Below, one piece after another: positions 21,290 to 31,404 of a stretch of DNA of 64,000 nt. The notes beneath the pieces were generated by a model. It did no database searches, was not told the DNA's origin, and saw only the letters and a list, made by a program, of their open reading frames with translations. The translations under genes and the position numbers were made by a program. The number at the start of each line of letters is the position of its first letter. Positions within the stretch are counted from its first letter, which is position 1. Location: assembly GCA_012656075.1 (NCBI GenBank), contig JAAKBF010000067.1, forward strand, positions 1-64,000, read 5' to 3'. This DNA is from Phytophthora hibernalis (Eukaryota > Oomycota > Peronosporomycetes > Peronosporales > Peronosporaceae).

Positions 21290-22610
21290 CATGACTTCTG
21301 GATCTTCTGCACAACCTCCTCGAGGATAACGCTCGGGGTGGGCTTCGAGCGCTCCATATATCGGTTGCGCCACTGGCCGTCCACGATGGACTTCGCCATG
21401 CGGAAGCGAGGCGCCGTTGGGCCAGCCAGTCGATGCGATAGGCGAGTCCGTGAACTCGGGCAAGGGGTACCCCAAGTGATGCAGCCATCTTGTGAACTCG
21501 CGTTCGTTGGACTGACGGGCGAGGCCCGTGTCGTCGTGGAAGACGACGGGACACTCGTCGTACTGCTGCACCGTCTTACCCGGCTCACGACTCTGTCGAA
21601 GGTACTCGCGGTACTCCTGTACGGGCCAGTATCGCAGCGCGAGCAGCTGCTCCTTGTTCGAGAGGTGCCGCTGGCTCGTGATCGTGCTTCGAGTTTCGCC
21701 GCTGCGCAGCAGCCTCCCTCATCGCGGGCGCGATCGTGAAGGTGCTGGCGGTTGTCGGGCTGAAGCAGCTCTTCGGGTACGTCATCACCGTCGCCGACGT
21801 TGGTGATGACTTGGGTTCCCTTGGCGGCTTCAGCAGCAGCACGTGCGACAGCAGCAGCACTGCGAGGCGTTGCAGGACTCCCCGGAAGGAGACGCCGCTG
21901 CTGCTCTGTGAGCTTGGGTGAAGTGCTTGGGTCGTTGACCTCGCCCGACTCCAGATCGGACTCGCTGTAGTCTACCTCGTCCGAGGCATCCGCCTCCGAG
22001 CGGCGCTTCGCATCACTTGTTGCGACCAGCTAAGGTTTGCGATCGGTAGCTGAGGCAGCGTCCTTGGGTGCGTCGCTGGTCGGCTTCGCAGTCGCCGAGT
22101 GGGACTTGTCGTCGCCGGCCTCGGAGGCCTTGTCGCCGTCAGCTTTGGGAGTCTCGCCGTCGCCGTTAGCGGCTTCGTCGCCGTCCCTCGGGCCTTTGGA
22201 GGTTTGACCATTATCCCCAGCAGCTCTGCGAGCCTCGTCGCCGCTGCCCGAAGCATTGTCGTCAGGACCGGGACTTTGGAAGTCGCTGCCGTCAGCGCGC
22301 TAGCATCTCCCGCTCTTGGAGCTTCGTCCTTGGTGTTCCGGGCTGTCGTCGTCCAGACCTAAGTTCGGGTTGGCCACGCCGTCGAGTCCGACTCGTCGTC
22401 TTTGTCACCGCTGCCACCTTCGTATGGGCTGGGCAGGGTGACTTCGGTGCGCTTCCTGCTGGACCGGGATCTGGTCGCAGCAGGCTTTGCCTTGCCATCG
22501 GCCTTCTTAGAAGCTTTCTTTGGAGGCCGAGGCGGCTTCTTCGCACGGGCTTCGCCGCCCTTCGCTTTGGTGTCGGGTGCGCGTAGCGCCAAGTCAGCGC
22601 GCTTCGGCAT
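21290..22610 (-). pseudogene. Gag-like retroelement region, opposite strand, frameshifted
   Basis: Reading leftward from ATG 22608, the protein begins MPKRADLALRAP, is Lys/Pro/Ala-rich (KKPPRPPKKASKK), then acidic and Asp/Gly/Ser-rich (GDEARRAAGD, EAANGDGETPKADGD, DEVDYSESDLESGEV). It then has a globular part with EQLLALRYWPVQEYREYL and RMAKSIVDGQWRNRYMERS. This basic-acidic-globular layout is typical of gag proteins of oomycete gypsy elements; no CCHC knuckle was seen. The frame shifts several times. It faces the gypsy pol tail-to-tail. It may be the missing gag of that element after an inversion, or part of a second element. Confidence 0.55.
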
Positions 22611-22919
22611 CGCAAGTGGTGCAGGTCTTGGACTAGTGCCCGTGTGGGGTCGTGGATTTTCGGCGGGTGTTGGATCGGGCGCAGATTGCAGAATGAGGCG
22701 TTGCCTGTGCGGTTCGCTGGAATTCCCTTTGGGACAAGGTGCTCCCCGTTTGGGTGTGGGAGGGTGTAATGGGGCCACCTGACAGGGGCGACCAGTGTTC
22801 TCTGTGGTGTGGTCCACATCATTGGTGTCCGCCACACGCGTGGTGTGTGGCACGTCAAGGACTGAAGTCGTACTTCGGTCGTACTTAAGTAGTACGTCAT
22901 TTGTATTAAAGCAGTACAT

Positions 22920-24125
22920 CTAAATGGGTGGCTCCCATTTGGACAGGTCAGATTAGACAGGGATTCAGTATGCAGATAGTTAGCAGTAGTTAGAACTACA
23001 ACAGTGTTCTCAATATAAATCAGTTTAGCTCTAACGCGGAAGTTCGCAAGTCAATTGGTACTCGGTACCATATTGAGCAGGAAGACCAGGCCTTTGCAAG
23101 CTTACAGCAGGAAGGCCAGGCGTCTATTGTGGTTAACGCGTTAACGCTTCCACTAAAGCTAAGGTGCGTGTGACCCCCGTCACACCCAAAAGGCCAGTAG
23201 CTTCCAACTGATTGCGTTCGTGTCCGAGACGCCTTCATAGCGATCCATAAAGTTGCTCGCGCCATCGATAAAATCATGGACTGCTTGATTGTAAAAGTTC
23301 CGGTCAAATACGCGTAGCGACCGTAATGCACTGCAAACATCACTTCGAGAGGAGACAGCAGCTGCATGCATGCCGCAAAGTTTTTCGTTCTGAGAAGTCG
23401 GTCAAGCTACCGGTTGAGTCTTGCGGTTGCACCCGATCCCACAAATCGACGAATCGACAGTGCATCAGCGTAACACCTTCGGCAGACAGGAGGCACCGCG
23501 AGGAACGAACTGCGTGTTGTCCGATTGTTGCATTCGTGCAAGTATAAAAGGAATTGACTTAACTTAAAATCTCGCGATGAGAATCGTTTGACTGACTCGC
23601 TGCTGGGTATCTGATGGGCGAGATGATGCACGAGCTGGCTCGCCATTGTGACTTTCCGCCGCTGTTATTGGCATCTTCTAGAGTATTTCCGTGTTGAGAT
23701 CGACCAGGGGTCTTGATCGTACGCGGACGCTTCAATACACGGTTCTGCTGACGGATGACCAATATCATCTACGTCTGACGCCCAGGAAATACTCAGGAGT
23801 GCCTCGTAATTATCGTTGTTAACATCGCGTTGGTTCAGTGCAAATGTAGGGTCTCGGGAGATTGTAGGTATTATACTTCGTGCGGATCTTTATCTAGATC
23901 GAGACTTTTCTTGCGCTCCCATTAGGCAGTCAAGGACGTGTTGCCGGCGGACATATACCGCTGTAAGATCGCGAGGTTTTTGTTTTGTTTCTATCGACTT
24001 TTAAATTGCAATATTCTTCTCAATTTGCAACATCGACGCATTCAATCTGATTAGCGATTTGATCGGCTATAATTAGTATTTTGAGGTGTTAACCTTTTGT
24101 CTCCACCTTGGTTCCCTTTCGCATA
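22920..24125. other. Non-coding region between retroelement debris and the duplicated block
   Basis: Bases 22611-23020 may contain a leader or LTR of the gag-bearing element, but no LTR pair was identified. A perfect 14-bp palindrome gttaacgcgttaac lies near 23132-23145. A minus-strand ATG frame at 23180-23371 (63 codons, with FDRNFYNQAVHDFIDGASNF) looks protein-like but matches nothing I recognise; it could be the tail of a decayed gene, since the frames just upstream also read sensibly with shifts. The rest is featureless. Confidence 0.4.
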
Positions 24126-24820
24126 ATGATTTTTCGGAGAAACGCGACAGGGATGAAGGAGAATTGCGTTGACCAAAGGAAGTAATATCAGTGTACACGC
24201 CAGCAGTGAGGAAACGAAGACGAAAACAAAGGCGATGGCTCTGTCAACCGCAATATCATACTGGGATGTTGCCCCGAAGGTAAGGAAATGGACCCCGTGT
24301 TGATTTCCCTCCTTACTACACGTACACGTATCGTCTGTGTTCTCATCTTTGTGGTGTTCTGTAGCTGATGGAAAGCATCTCGCATATCAAGATTACCGAG
24401 CACGATCCAGCACTTGTTCTGGACTGGAACCTTCCTGCCCTGCAAGGATTTGTTGCGAGGGCGAACACGTTTGCACCTGGACAAGCTGGAGCACCAGCGA
24501 CACCACTATGGCTGGCGACAGCGCCGCCCGCGGTTACTGTGGCTTCGCTTACGAATGATATCGTTACGTTTCTTGCAACTCAGGCGGGTGGTCGTTTCGG
24601 GCAGATCATGATTGCTCCAAACAACATGACTCAGTATACTCGTGTGATTCAACGACTGCGAGACATCGAATTAGATCCATTCATGCAAGTATACATGGCT
24701 GGAGCACCTGCAGGAGAGCTTCTTGCTGTGACGGGCATCTTGCTGGATCGGCGAGTGCTGAATCCACAATTTTCGAACCTCGATGCTCCACCAGCTCCAG
24801 CTCGCCAGATATTCTCGTGA
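24126..24820 (+). pseudogene. Conserved unknown protein, copy 2 (exon 2 intact, exon 1 truncated)
   Basis: This is the inverted paralogue of 11394-12137. Exon 2 (24365-24820) is fully open and closely similar throughout. Exon 1 begins ATGATTTTTCGGAG at 24126 as in copy 1, but has lost its middle and hits a TAA at 24183; the last part (SVNRNIILGCCPEG) is again conserved up to the intron at 24297-24364. Translation could still begin at the ATG at 24368, giving 150 residues that lack the basic N-terminal region. The conservation of exon 2 may reflect recent duplication rather than selection. Confidence 0.6.
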
Positions 24821-25012
24821 GACCAAGATCCCAAGATGAAAGGTTGGAAGCTAACAAGATGATTTACTGAGTCAATATGGGTTTTATTTTCAAATCGACT
24901 CAAAGCACTTCACCCGAATTGCCGTCTTAACAAATCATTGACACTCGAGATTGCTACTTGACCTGAGCGCTCTGGAAAGCAAAAATGCCGACAATTTATG
25001 GCTTTCTCAAAT

Positions 25013-25082
25013 GACATTTGTGAGGAAAGTGCCATAGTGGGCAATAGTACGTCAACTGGCAGCGAAGAAGCTGACTATTAAT
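25013..25082 (+). pseudogene. Small-secreted-protein C-terminal fragment (copy C)
   Basis: The plus strand reads DICEESAIVGNSTSTGSEEAD then a stop, matching the C terminus of copies D and E. It lies between copy 2 of the unknown gene and the inverted kinase promoter. Confidence 0.65.
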
Positions 25083-25171
25083 AGCTACCAAAAGCTCCGT
25101 CATTGTCGTAAATCGAAGCTATTCCGAAGCGTGGTGGATGCATGTCAAATCGCAGGGTTTAGCTAGCCGAC

Positions 25172-25340
25172 ATGCGCTTGAACTGGCACGTGCCCAGCAG
25201 ATCACTTTCAAGTTGGGCCTCCATCAGGCCAAGTCGTCGGATTGGGTTCCAATATCGTAATTTCTCGCTGAAGAGCTCTGCCCGAAGTGTAGCCGAGTGC
25301 TCGGCTTCTATAGACGAAGAGGGCGTCAGAATGTCTGCGG
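25172..25340 (+). pseudogene. 5' fragment of the MAPKKK-like kinase gene
   Basis: Starting at ATG 25172, the frame reads MRLNWHVPS, SRRIGFQYRN and AECSASIDEE, aligned with the first about 55 residues of the intact kinase at 10942. Similarity stops near 25340 and the frame ends at 25391 without kinase motifs. Its upstream region (25086-25171) is also shared with the intact gene. It is a duplication remnant. Confidence 0.75.
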
Positions 25341-25664
25341 GAACGTGGTCATATAGGTCTAGCGTACTCTGTGTACTTTTGCCTACCGACTGAAAGTAGT
25401 CTGTCATTCCTTGATGCTAAACAACCGGTGTAGACAAGCGGAATCTTATTTTTTCACGCGTAAAATCGTTTCTTTTACTTCCTTCTTTACCTACCTCCGC
25501 ATACTACCAACTCGTCTTCAATGTCAGTGCACGGTTCAAGCGCATTTCGGCTAGCTAAACCCTGCGACTTGACACGCATCTGCCACGCTTGACACAGAAT
25601 GGCTTCGATTTACGACAATGACGAAGCTTTTGGCTGCTAGTACTACACGGACAGTGAAGGTTTC

Positions 25665-26110
25665 CTACGTTGAAGTTGCATTGGCGATGTTACCAGCGTC
25701 TCCACTGTCAGTTTTTGAACTATTGTTCACTATGGCACTTTCCTCACAGTTGTCGACCATTCCGTTCACAGGGTACACACTGTACTCCCAGATCATGAAG
25801 GAGCTCGTCTTGCCCTTGAAACCGACGGTGGAGAACTCGAGCGCCCACGAGGATTTATCGTACCCTTTGATGTACGAACCTGTGCAGCCGTCACCGTCGT
25901 AGAACACGAGGCGTCCGTCACTGCCGAGTCCTCCCATGACACCAAAGCCGCCTTGTTGTTGAAACGACATGGAGTAGCACCGCTGAGTCTTGTCGGCCGA
26001 GTAGTTGATGTGCTCATTATCGAGGCTGGTACTCATAGAAAGACCAACCGTGCGGCGTCGATGAACGACATGAGCGTCAATGTGATGATCGTCAAGAGAA
26101 TTACCTGCAT
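25665..26110 (-). CDS. Small secreted Cys-containing protein (copy D), one frameshift
   Basis: ATG 26108-26110 begins a signal peptide (MQVILLTIITLTLMSF, then IDAARLVF). About two bases out of register near 26036 shift it from the main 123-residue frame, which carries TQRCYSMSF, LVFYDGDGCTGSYIKG and SSFMIWEYSVYPVNG. Copy E keeps these parts in one frame, so the shift is a lesion or sequence error. The family features are Cys pairs in RCYS and GCTG and an Asn/Ser-rich tail. The 3' end lies in a segment duplicated from 10925-11160. Confidence 0.7.
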
Positions 26111-26558
26111 TATTTGGTTGCCGATGAAACTCAAAATGAAGTCTAGGGAAAGATGTTGAGCTGCTGCTTAATTCATTCTGTGAGGTGCTCGGTCATCAAG
26201 GGAGGAAAATGCGAATATCTAAAGCCGAGCAAAATGGAGCGCAGAGAAGTGGGCGAATTTTGAGCGCTCGTATTGCATGGATAGTGATTTCCTGTGAACC
26301 AAGGGAAAAATTGACTAGTTCAATCGTAGGAACCGCCTGATTTTCGCCAGCGCGCGTCAAAATGTATTACAGCCGCGCATCAATGGTCTCGGCCCATCGA
26401 GCCAACGAACAAAACACCAGACATCGGATTCCATTATAAGGCTAAACCGGTGATGCACGCCCAGTGCGTGAGGGCAAATAAGCCTCGACCATTAAACCAC
26501 ACGCTTTGGTTCCCACGAAAGTACTCAAGAATGTTGACCGCTGGCCTCTTTGTGCGCG
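26111..26558. other. Intergenic region between two small secreted protein genes
   Basis: No gene or RNA is recognised. The interval holds the promoter of copy D and the 3' flank of copy E; no similarity to other intervals was noticed. Confidence 0.4.
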
Positions 26559-27089
26559 CTACTTAAAAATTTCGCTGAAAATAGCTTCATTTATTAAATT
26601 TTGGACTATAGTTATACTAGAATGGTTGAAGCTGCCCGTATTAGCGTTGATACCAGCTTCTTCACTGCCACCTGAGCTAGAGTTCACGATGGCACTTTCC
26701 TCACAAATGTCGACTATCCCATTCACAGGGTACACGCTGTACTGCCGGATCATAAAGGAGCTCGCCTTGTACTTGAAGCCGACGGTGTCAAACTCGAGCG
26801 ACCAGGACGATTTGTCGTCCCCTTTGACGTATGAACCTGTGCAGTCGTCACCGTCGTAGAAAACGAGATACCCGTCAGTATCGAGGCTCTGCCACGACAC
26901 GAATCCGGCCTTGTTGTTGAAGCACGACATTGAGTAGCACCGCTGAGTCTCATCAACCAAGAAGTTTATGTAGGTGGCGGGGAAGGTCGAACTGGTGGAA
27001 AACATCAACCGTGCGGCTTCGACCATTGACTTGACGAACGAGAACATGAATGTCAAAATGATGATTGCCAAGAGCATTACCCGCATCAT
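26559..27089 (-). CDS. Small secreted Cys-containing protein (copy E)
   Basis: The 176-residue frame from ATG 27087 (a second ATG follows directly) has a signal peptide or anchor (MMRVMLLAIIILTFMFSF). The family core follows: TQRCYSMSCFNNKAGF, LVFYDGDDCTGSYVKGD, SSFMIRQYSVYPVNG and DICEESAIVN. It continues 30 residues past the copy D stop with FNHSSITIVQNLINEAIF, probably a lost ancestral stop. It is uninterrupted and the best-preserved of the three full-length loci along with copy A. Tandem with copy D, about 450 bp apart. Function unknown; secretion is predicted, crystallin-like fold is inference. Confidence 0.8.
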   Translation of the reverse strand: MMRVMLLAIIILTFMFSFVKSMVEAARLMFSTSSTFPATYINFLVDETQRCYSMSCFNNKAGFVSWQSLDTDGYLVFYDGDDCTGSYVKGDDKSSWSLEFDTVGFKYKASSFMIRQYSVYPVNGIVDICEESAIVNSSSGGSEEAGINANTGSFNHSSITIVQNLINEAIFSEIFK

Positions 27090-28783
27090 TAATGTTTGGT
27101 TGCCGATGAAATTCGAAATGGCAAGAAGAGGCTGCTTTGCTGTTTGATTCTTCTGTGATGAAAGTGCTCGGTCATCGAAGACAAGCAAACCCCTAAGATG
27201 TCGCGAGCATTGAAGGTGTTTGCTATTAGGAGTAAAAGGAAAATCAATTTGACTTAGCTTTAAAAAACGCGAATAACCAATCAGATTGCTTCGTTATTAT
27301 AGCTCTACATGTATTAATACCTATTATAATACTAAAGTTAGTACGTAATAACCAGACCCGACCCAGCCCCTAACTAATAGTGGTACAAACCAAGTCTACT
27401 GAAATCAGATATTTATGCAGGTTATGCACGATTCGGCGTGATTTTTCTATATCGTTTAAACTTTGTTCTGTAGTATTAAAATTAAAATAGAGGCCTTCCT
27501 ACATGAAATCTACCTAAGAGCGGCCTAAGCCGAGCTATTAATAGTGACCCTACGTTTAAGCCCGCGTGCTGCGCACACGGATCTTTAAACTGGAGGCATT
27601 GTTTTGGTTTGCCGAGCGAGATGGCTTTCATCCCCTGCGTAGGGGTAATTATCACCACCGGCCACAAATACATCAACATTTTCCCAACAACACGAGCTGA
27701 GCGTAGTTCGAAGTATTTCTCCAGTCGGCGATTGACCACGAAGACCCCGGCGTTCAAGAGAGTTATCGCAATTTGTGTTGGTGTAGGAATACGATCATCT
27801 AATTATCTGTGAACGGCATTCTTGCAACAAGTTGTTATGTCAAGTGCTGGAGCAGCACTGCAGCTCATGCTGCTCGAGAAGACAAACTCGAGTAAAAGCT
27901 ACATAAGTTTAACAAGAGAATTGGCCAATGAAACGACTCAAATGTGGGCCGGTTGGGAAAATGTTGATGTATTTGTGGCCGGTGGTGATAATTATCCCTG
28001 CGTAGGTGATGGCTTGTACCATTAATCACTTCGATTTCGATTTCGAAGTGAGGTACATTAATGTAACACCACCTAATACCTGTCACTTCCTTATATTAAA
28101 AGAGTTTTGGATAGAAGTCCACTTAATACATGCATTAATAATATAATACATGTACCGGTATCTGCGCGTGGCGAATCCCAGGTTTACCCTTATGTACTGT
28201 TTAAACATTATGTACCGTACATGTTTTTGTATGGGATGAAACCCTAAATATATTTTAAAACATGTCACGTACCGGTATGTGAATATCGTATGATATGACC
28301 AAAATATCGTACGATATGATACGATTCGTATCGCTCGTACGTGTATTCTTCAACTGAGATTTTAGTGCTGTACAATTCAAAAACTGATAAAAAAAACTCT
28401 CTTTTGTATCCATTTATTTGAACACGAATCAAAAGGACCAAATTCATAGCATCATCATGGCAATCACTGATAGGCTTGGGTAATCAACCCGATCGGATCG
28501 AGTACGTATTCAAATCACGCAACAGTATTGTGCTGGCGCACAAAACAATTAGTAGAACACAGGATGTCTGAGCAGCGCACAACTTTGCTGAATGCCACAT
28601 CGATTTGTATCCCGATAATGCCTCCGCATACCGGTAGTTGTCCATAACCCTGTGCAACGTTGGAATGCAAACGATGCGTGCGATTGCAGTGCTCAACGCG
28701 GTGACTAGATTTGCTGGACAACAGCATCGCCGATTCTCCACCGGAGGTCCGAGCAATACCGGTTTCAGCACGCTACGCTGTTA
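27090..28783. other. Non-coding, AT-rich region with hairpin element
   Basis: No gene is seen. It contains the 43-bp inverted repeat pair listed next, an atatcgtacgatat palindrome at about 28306-28319 within a stretch rich in ATCGTA/CGATAT words, a cacttcgatttcgatttcg near-hairpin at about 28027, and TACCGGTA at 28153, 28270 and 28629. Confidence 0.5.
27646..27994. repeat. Inverted-repeat pair, 43-bp perfect arms, about 260-bp loop
   Basis: Bases 27646-27688 (starting taattatcaccaccggc) are the exact reverse complement of 27952-27994. Similarity continues outward with mismatches into a CCTGCGTAGG-like palindrome on both sides. The centre has no coding frame. It may be a small non-autonomous transposon; no target-site duplication was identified. 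Confidence 0.65.
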
Positions 28784-30363
28784 CTTTTGCTCACATTTTC
28801 CAGGTGCGCTACCCCTTGTGGCTTCTATTGTCGTCCGTACTGCTAATTAACTCGGTGTGGTTTGATACTGGGTGTTTTCTCTATCATGTAGTCGCCGAAG
28901 GAAACGTTTCGCCCCGTGGCAGTGTCAGTTCACTTCTACCTCGCTGCCGCTCACCTTTTGCCGGTGCGTACGTCTCGAAAGAACATGTAGCTGGCGGTTC
29001 TGCTGACTATCTCGGTGTGGTTTTGATACTGAATGCATTTATCTAGGAAGTAGGCTCCGAAAGCAATCTCAGATCCCGTAGTTATTACAGTCTACTGAAT
29101 TGGCGCTGCCACTCAACGTTTTCTGCTGCGTGCAGCTTGGGAGATAATGTATCGGGTCGTGCTGCTGACTAACGCGTTGTGGATTGGATACTGAATGCAT
29201 TTATCTATGATATATACTCTAAAAGCGAGTAGAGGCCCCGTAGCGGTCAGAGTCTTCTGAATTGGCATTGCCACTCAACGTTTTCGGGTGCAGACATATC
29301 GGCCGCCCATATTGCCAGCGGAGCTGCTAATGAACGATGTGTGATGTGAATACTGGGTGCGTTTTTGTATGGTGAAGTCTCAGTAGGCTACTTGCTGTCT
29401 CGAAGCAGCGTCTGTTTGCTTCAGGCCCGCTATCGCTCAACGTTATAAAAAAATTGCACTCCTTTTAACGAATATATAGGTGGTGGTGCTACTGACTATC
29501 GCGGGCAGTGCGGATACTTGGTGCATTTGTCTATAGTGAAGTTTAAAGAAAATGGTGGTCTGGTGGTGGAGGCAGTACGAAGCTCCGTCGATAGGAATTT
29601 GGCTATGCTGAGGTTGAACAGGATTGATATTGATATTGGTATCGGGATGCCCGATGACGCCGGCCGAGCGCTTCTAGATTCAATGAAGGCGTATACGGTC
29701 GACACGAGCAATCAGATCACCTGTTCAATTTTTGATCCTACATGCCTCAAAAATGGTGTCCCTGTCAATTTCTGGTTAAAATGTGGGGTTTGAATCCTCG
29801 TCCTGTGTCTACTACAAACCACCGGGACGATTGATAGCAACGGCAAAGGGGCTGCTCTATGCCAGAAGTAGGAGAAAGAAGTGTGGACGGCAACCGAAGA
29901 ATGGGCCGGTACATTCATTCACTTAGATATTGCCCCGCATGTTTCATTGGTAATAACGCCGGAAACACGTATGAATTGTACCTCACTGTTTATCTTCTAG
30001 TATCCACAGTCGCTGCGTGACAGGGAAGCGACGCAAGACAACGAAATTTAAAGAGGGGGTAATGAAGTTGATTGTAAGCCATTAACCTCTATGACCCACA
30101 GCCTTCCTGGCTCGATGTCGCAACCGACTGCTAACTCACAAAGTTGACTACATGTAGATGCATTTGAGGCAGGCACAGGTAAACCACAAATCACCAGAGT
30201 ACTGGACGGAGCGTTTTCGTTGAGCTCAATTCGATGTGCAGTCAATACGTCTAAGCCCACCTGATGCGGATTTCGCGGAACATGCCATTAGTTACGCACG
30301 CGTAACTCATTAATGTGGCTATGGTTCCAACCTCAAGTGTCTCGATGTAGACAATGTTTTATT
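28784..30363 (+). repeat. Left inverted arm
   Basis: It starts near ttccaggtgcgctacc and ends ...acaatgttttatt at 30363. It contains subrepeats in reverse orientation at about 28800-29400 and a non-repetitive inner half. A 91-codon frame at 29518-29793 and a 70-codon frame at 30048-30260 exist in both arms but have no recognisable domain, and one is altered by a run-length difference, so they are not called as genes. Confidence 0.8.
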
Positions 30364-30533
30364 CGCGGCGAGCAGCGCATGCGTCCAGCAGCATTCAGTA
30401 ACCCGTGTTTTGTTTCTTGAGAACACGGGGTTTGTTTTCTTCGTTGATACTTTCGTAAGTCGTTACTACTCCGCAATAGCCGTCCCCAGCGATTAACCTT
30501 CTGAGACTTCACAATACCAAAATACACTCAGTA

Positions 30534-31125
30534 TTCACACCACACATCGTTTATTAGCAGATCCTCTAGTAACATGGGCGGACGAAATGTCCGCACCCTT
30601 AAACATTGAGCGGCAGCGCCAATTCAGTAGGCTCTCACCGCTACGGTGCCTCTAATAGCTTGTAGAGCTTAAATCATTGATACATGCATCCAGTATCCAA
30701 ACCACAGCAAGTTAGCCAACTGCTTCGTAAGCATCATGATATTCAAGCTGCACGCACCTGAAAAAGTTGAGCGGCAGCGCCAATTCAGTAGCCTGTGACG
30801 ACTACGGGGCCTCTAATCGTTCTCGCAGCCTAACATCATAGATAAATGCATCCAGTATCAAAACTGCACCGTGTCAGTCAGCAGCACCGCCAGCAAATTG
30901 TTCTTTCCAATTGCACGCAACTGAAAAAGTTAAGCGGCTGCGCCAATTCAGTACACTGTGATGGCTACGTGACCTCTACTCGCTTTCGAAGCCTACCTCA
31001 TCGATAAATGCATCCAGTATTCGATCCGCAACGAATTAGTCAGCAGCACGACCGGATACATTATCTTCCAAGCTGCTCCCGCCAGCAAAGGTTGAGCGGC
31101 AGCGCCAATTTAGTAGACTGTAATG
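30534..31125 (+). repeat. Interior diverged array of about 165-bp subrepeats
   Basis: Four partial to full copies, each with gcgccaattcagta (about 30617, 30777, 30939, 31104) and gataaatgcatccagtat, lie in the same orientation as the right arm and match 33240-33660 more weakly than the arms match each other. They look like an older layer of the same repeat. Confidence 0.7.
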
Positions 31126-31404
31126 AATTTGAATTTGAAGTGAGGTGCATTAATGTCATTTAGAGATGTCTAACGACACCTAATGTCCATGTCCTATCAA
31201 CGCCAGTAGTGCAATCGGTGGGTGGTCGACCGCCAGTTTTCTAGCACAGGGTGGTGGCCACCTTGTCAGTTACATTGTAACTTCAACGACTCCTGACAGT
31301 GTCGAATTTTCAAACGCGTTAAGCCAATGCGTAACGTCCTGGTGCACGTACTCCGTGATGGGCGCCTACCGCTGTCCTGCCGAGGGGACGTCCCTGGCAT
31401 GCCA

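Larger units (their letters stand above)
16540..21290 (+). mobile_element. Ty3/gypsy (chromodomain) retrotransposon, pol region, degenerate
   Basis: The domain order protease, reverse transcriptase, RNase H, integrase, chromodomain is that of a chromovirus-type Ty3/gypsy element. No gag precedes the protease: the element starts abruptly after the PiggyBac remnant. Neither LTR was recognised. At least eight single-base frame breaks divide pol, several being one missing base in a short run (for example C near 18120, T near 19210, C near 19905). Sub-features follow separately. A gag-like region occurs on the other strand at 21290-22610. Confidence 0.88.

Noticed and set aside
22099..22782. Plus-strand frames in the gag-like region (Gly/Ala/Val/Phe-rich)
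   Set aside because: They are the antisense of the Lys/Asp/Pro-rich gag-like frame, which has the sensible composition.
26440..26510. Possible tRNA-like fold upstream of the kinase-independent secreted gene
   Set aside because: No consistent acceptor, D, anticodon and T arms could be paired by eye.
29518..29793. A 91-codon frame also present in the other foldback arm, suggesting a conserved gene
   Set aside because: Its presence twice is explained by arm duplication; one copy is shifted by a T-run difference and it has no recognised domain.
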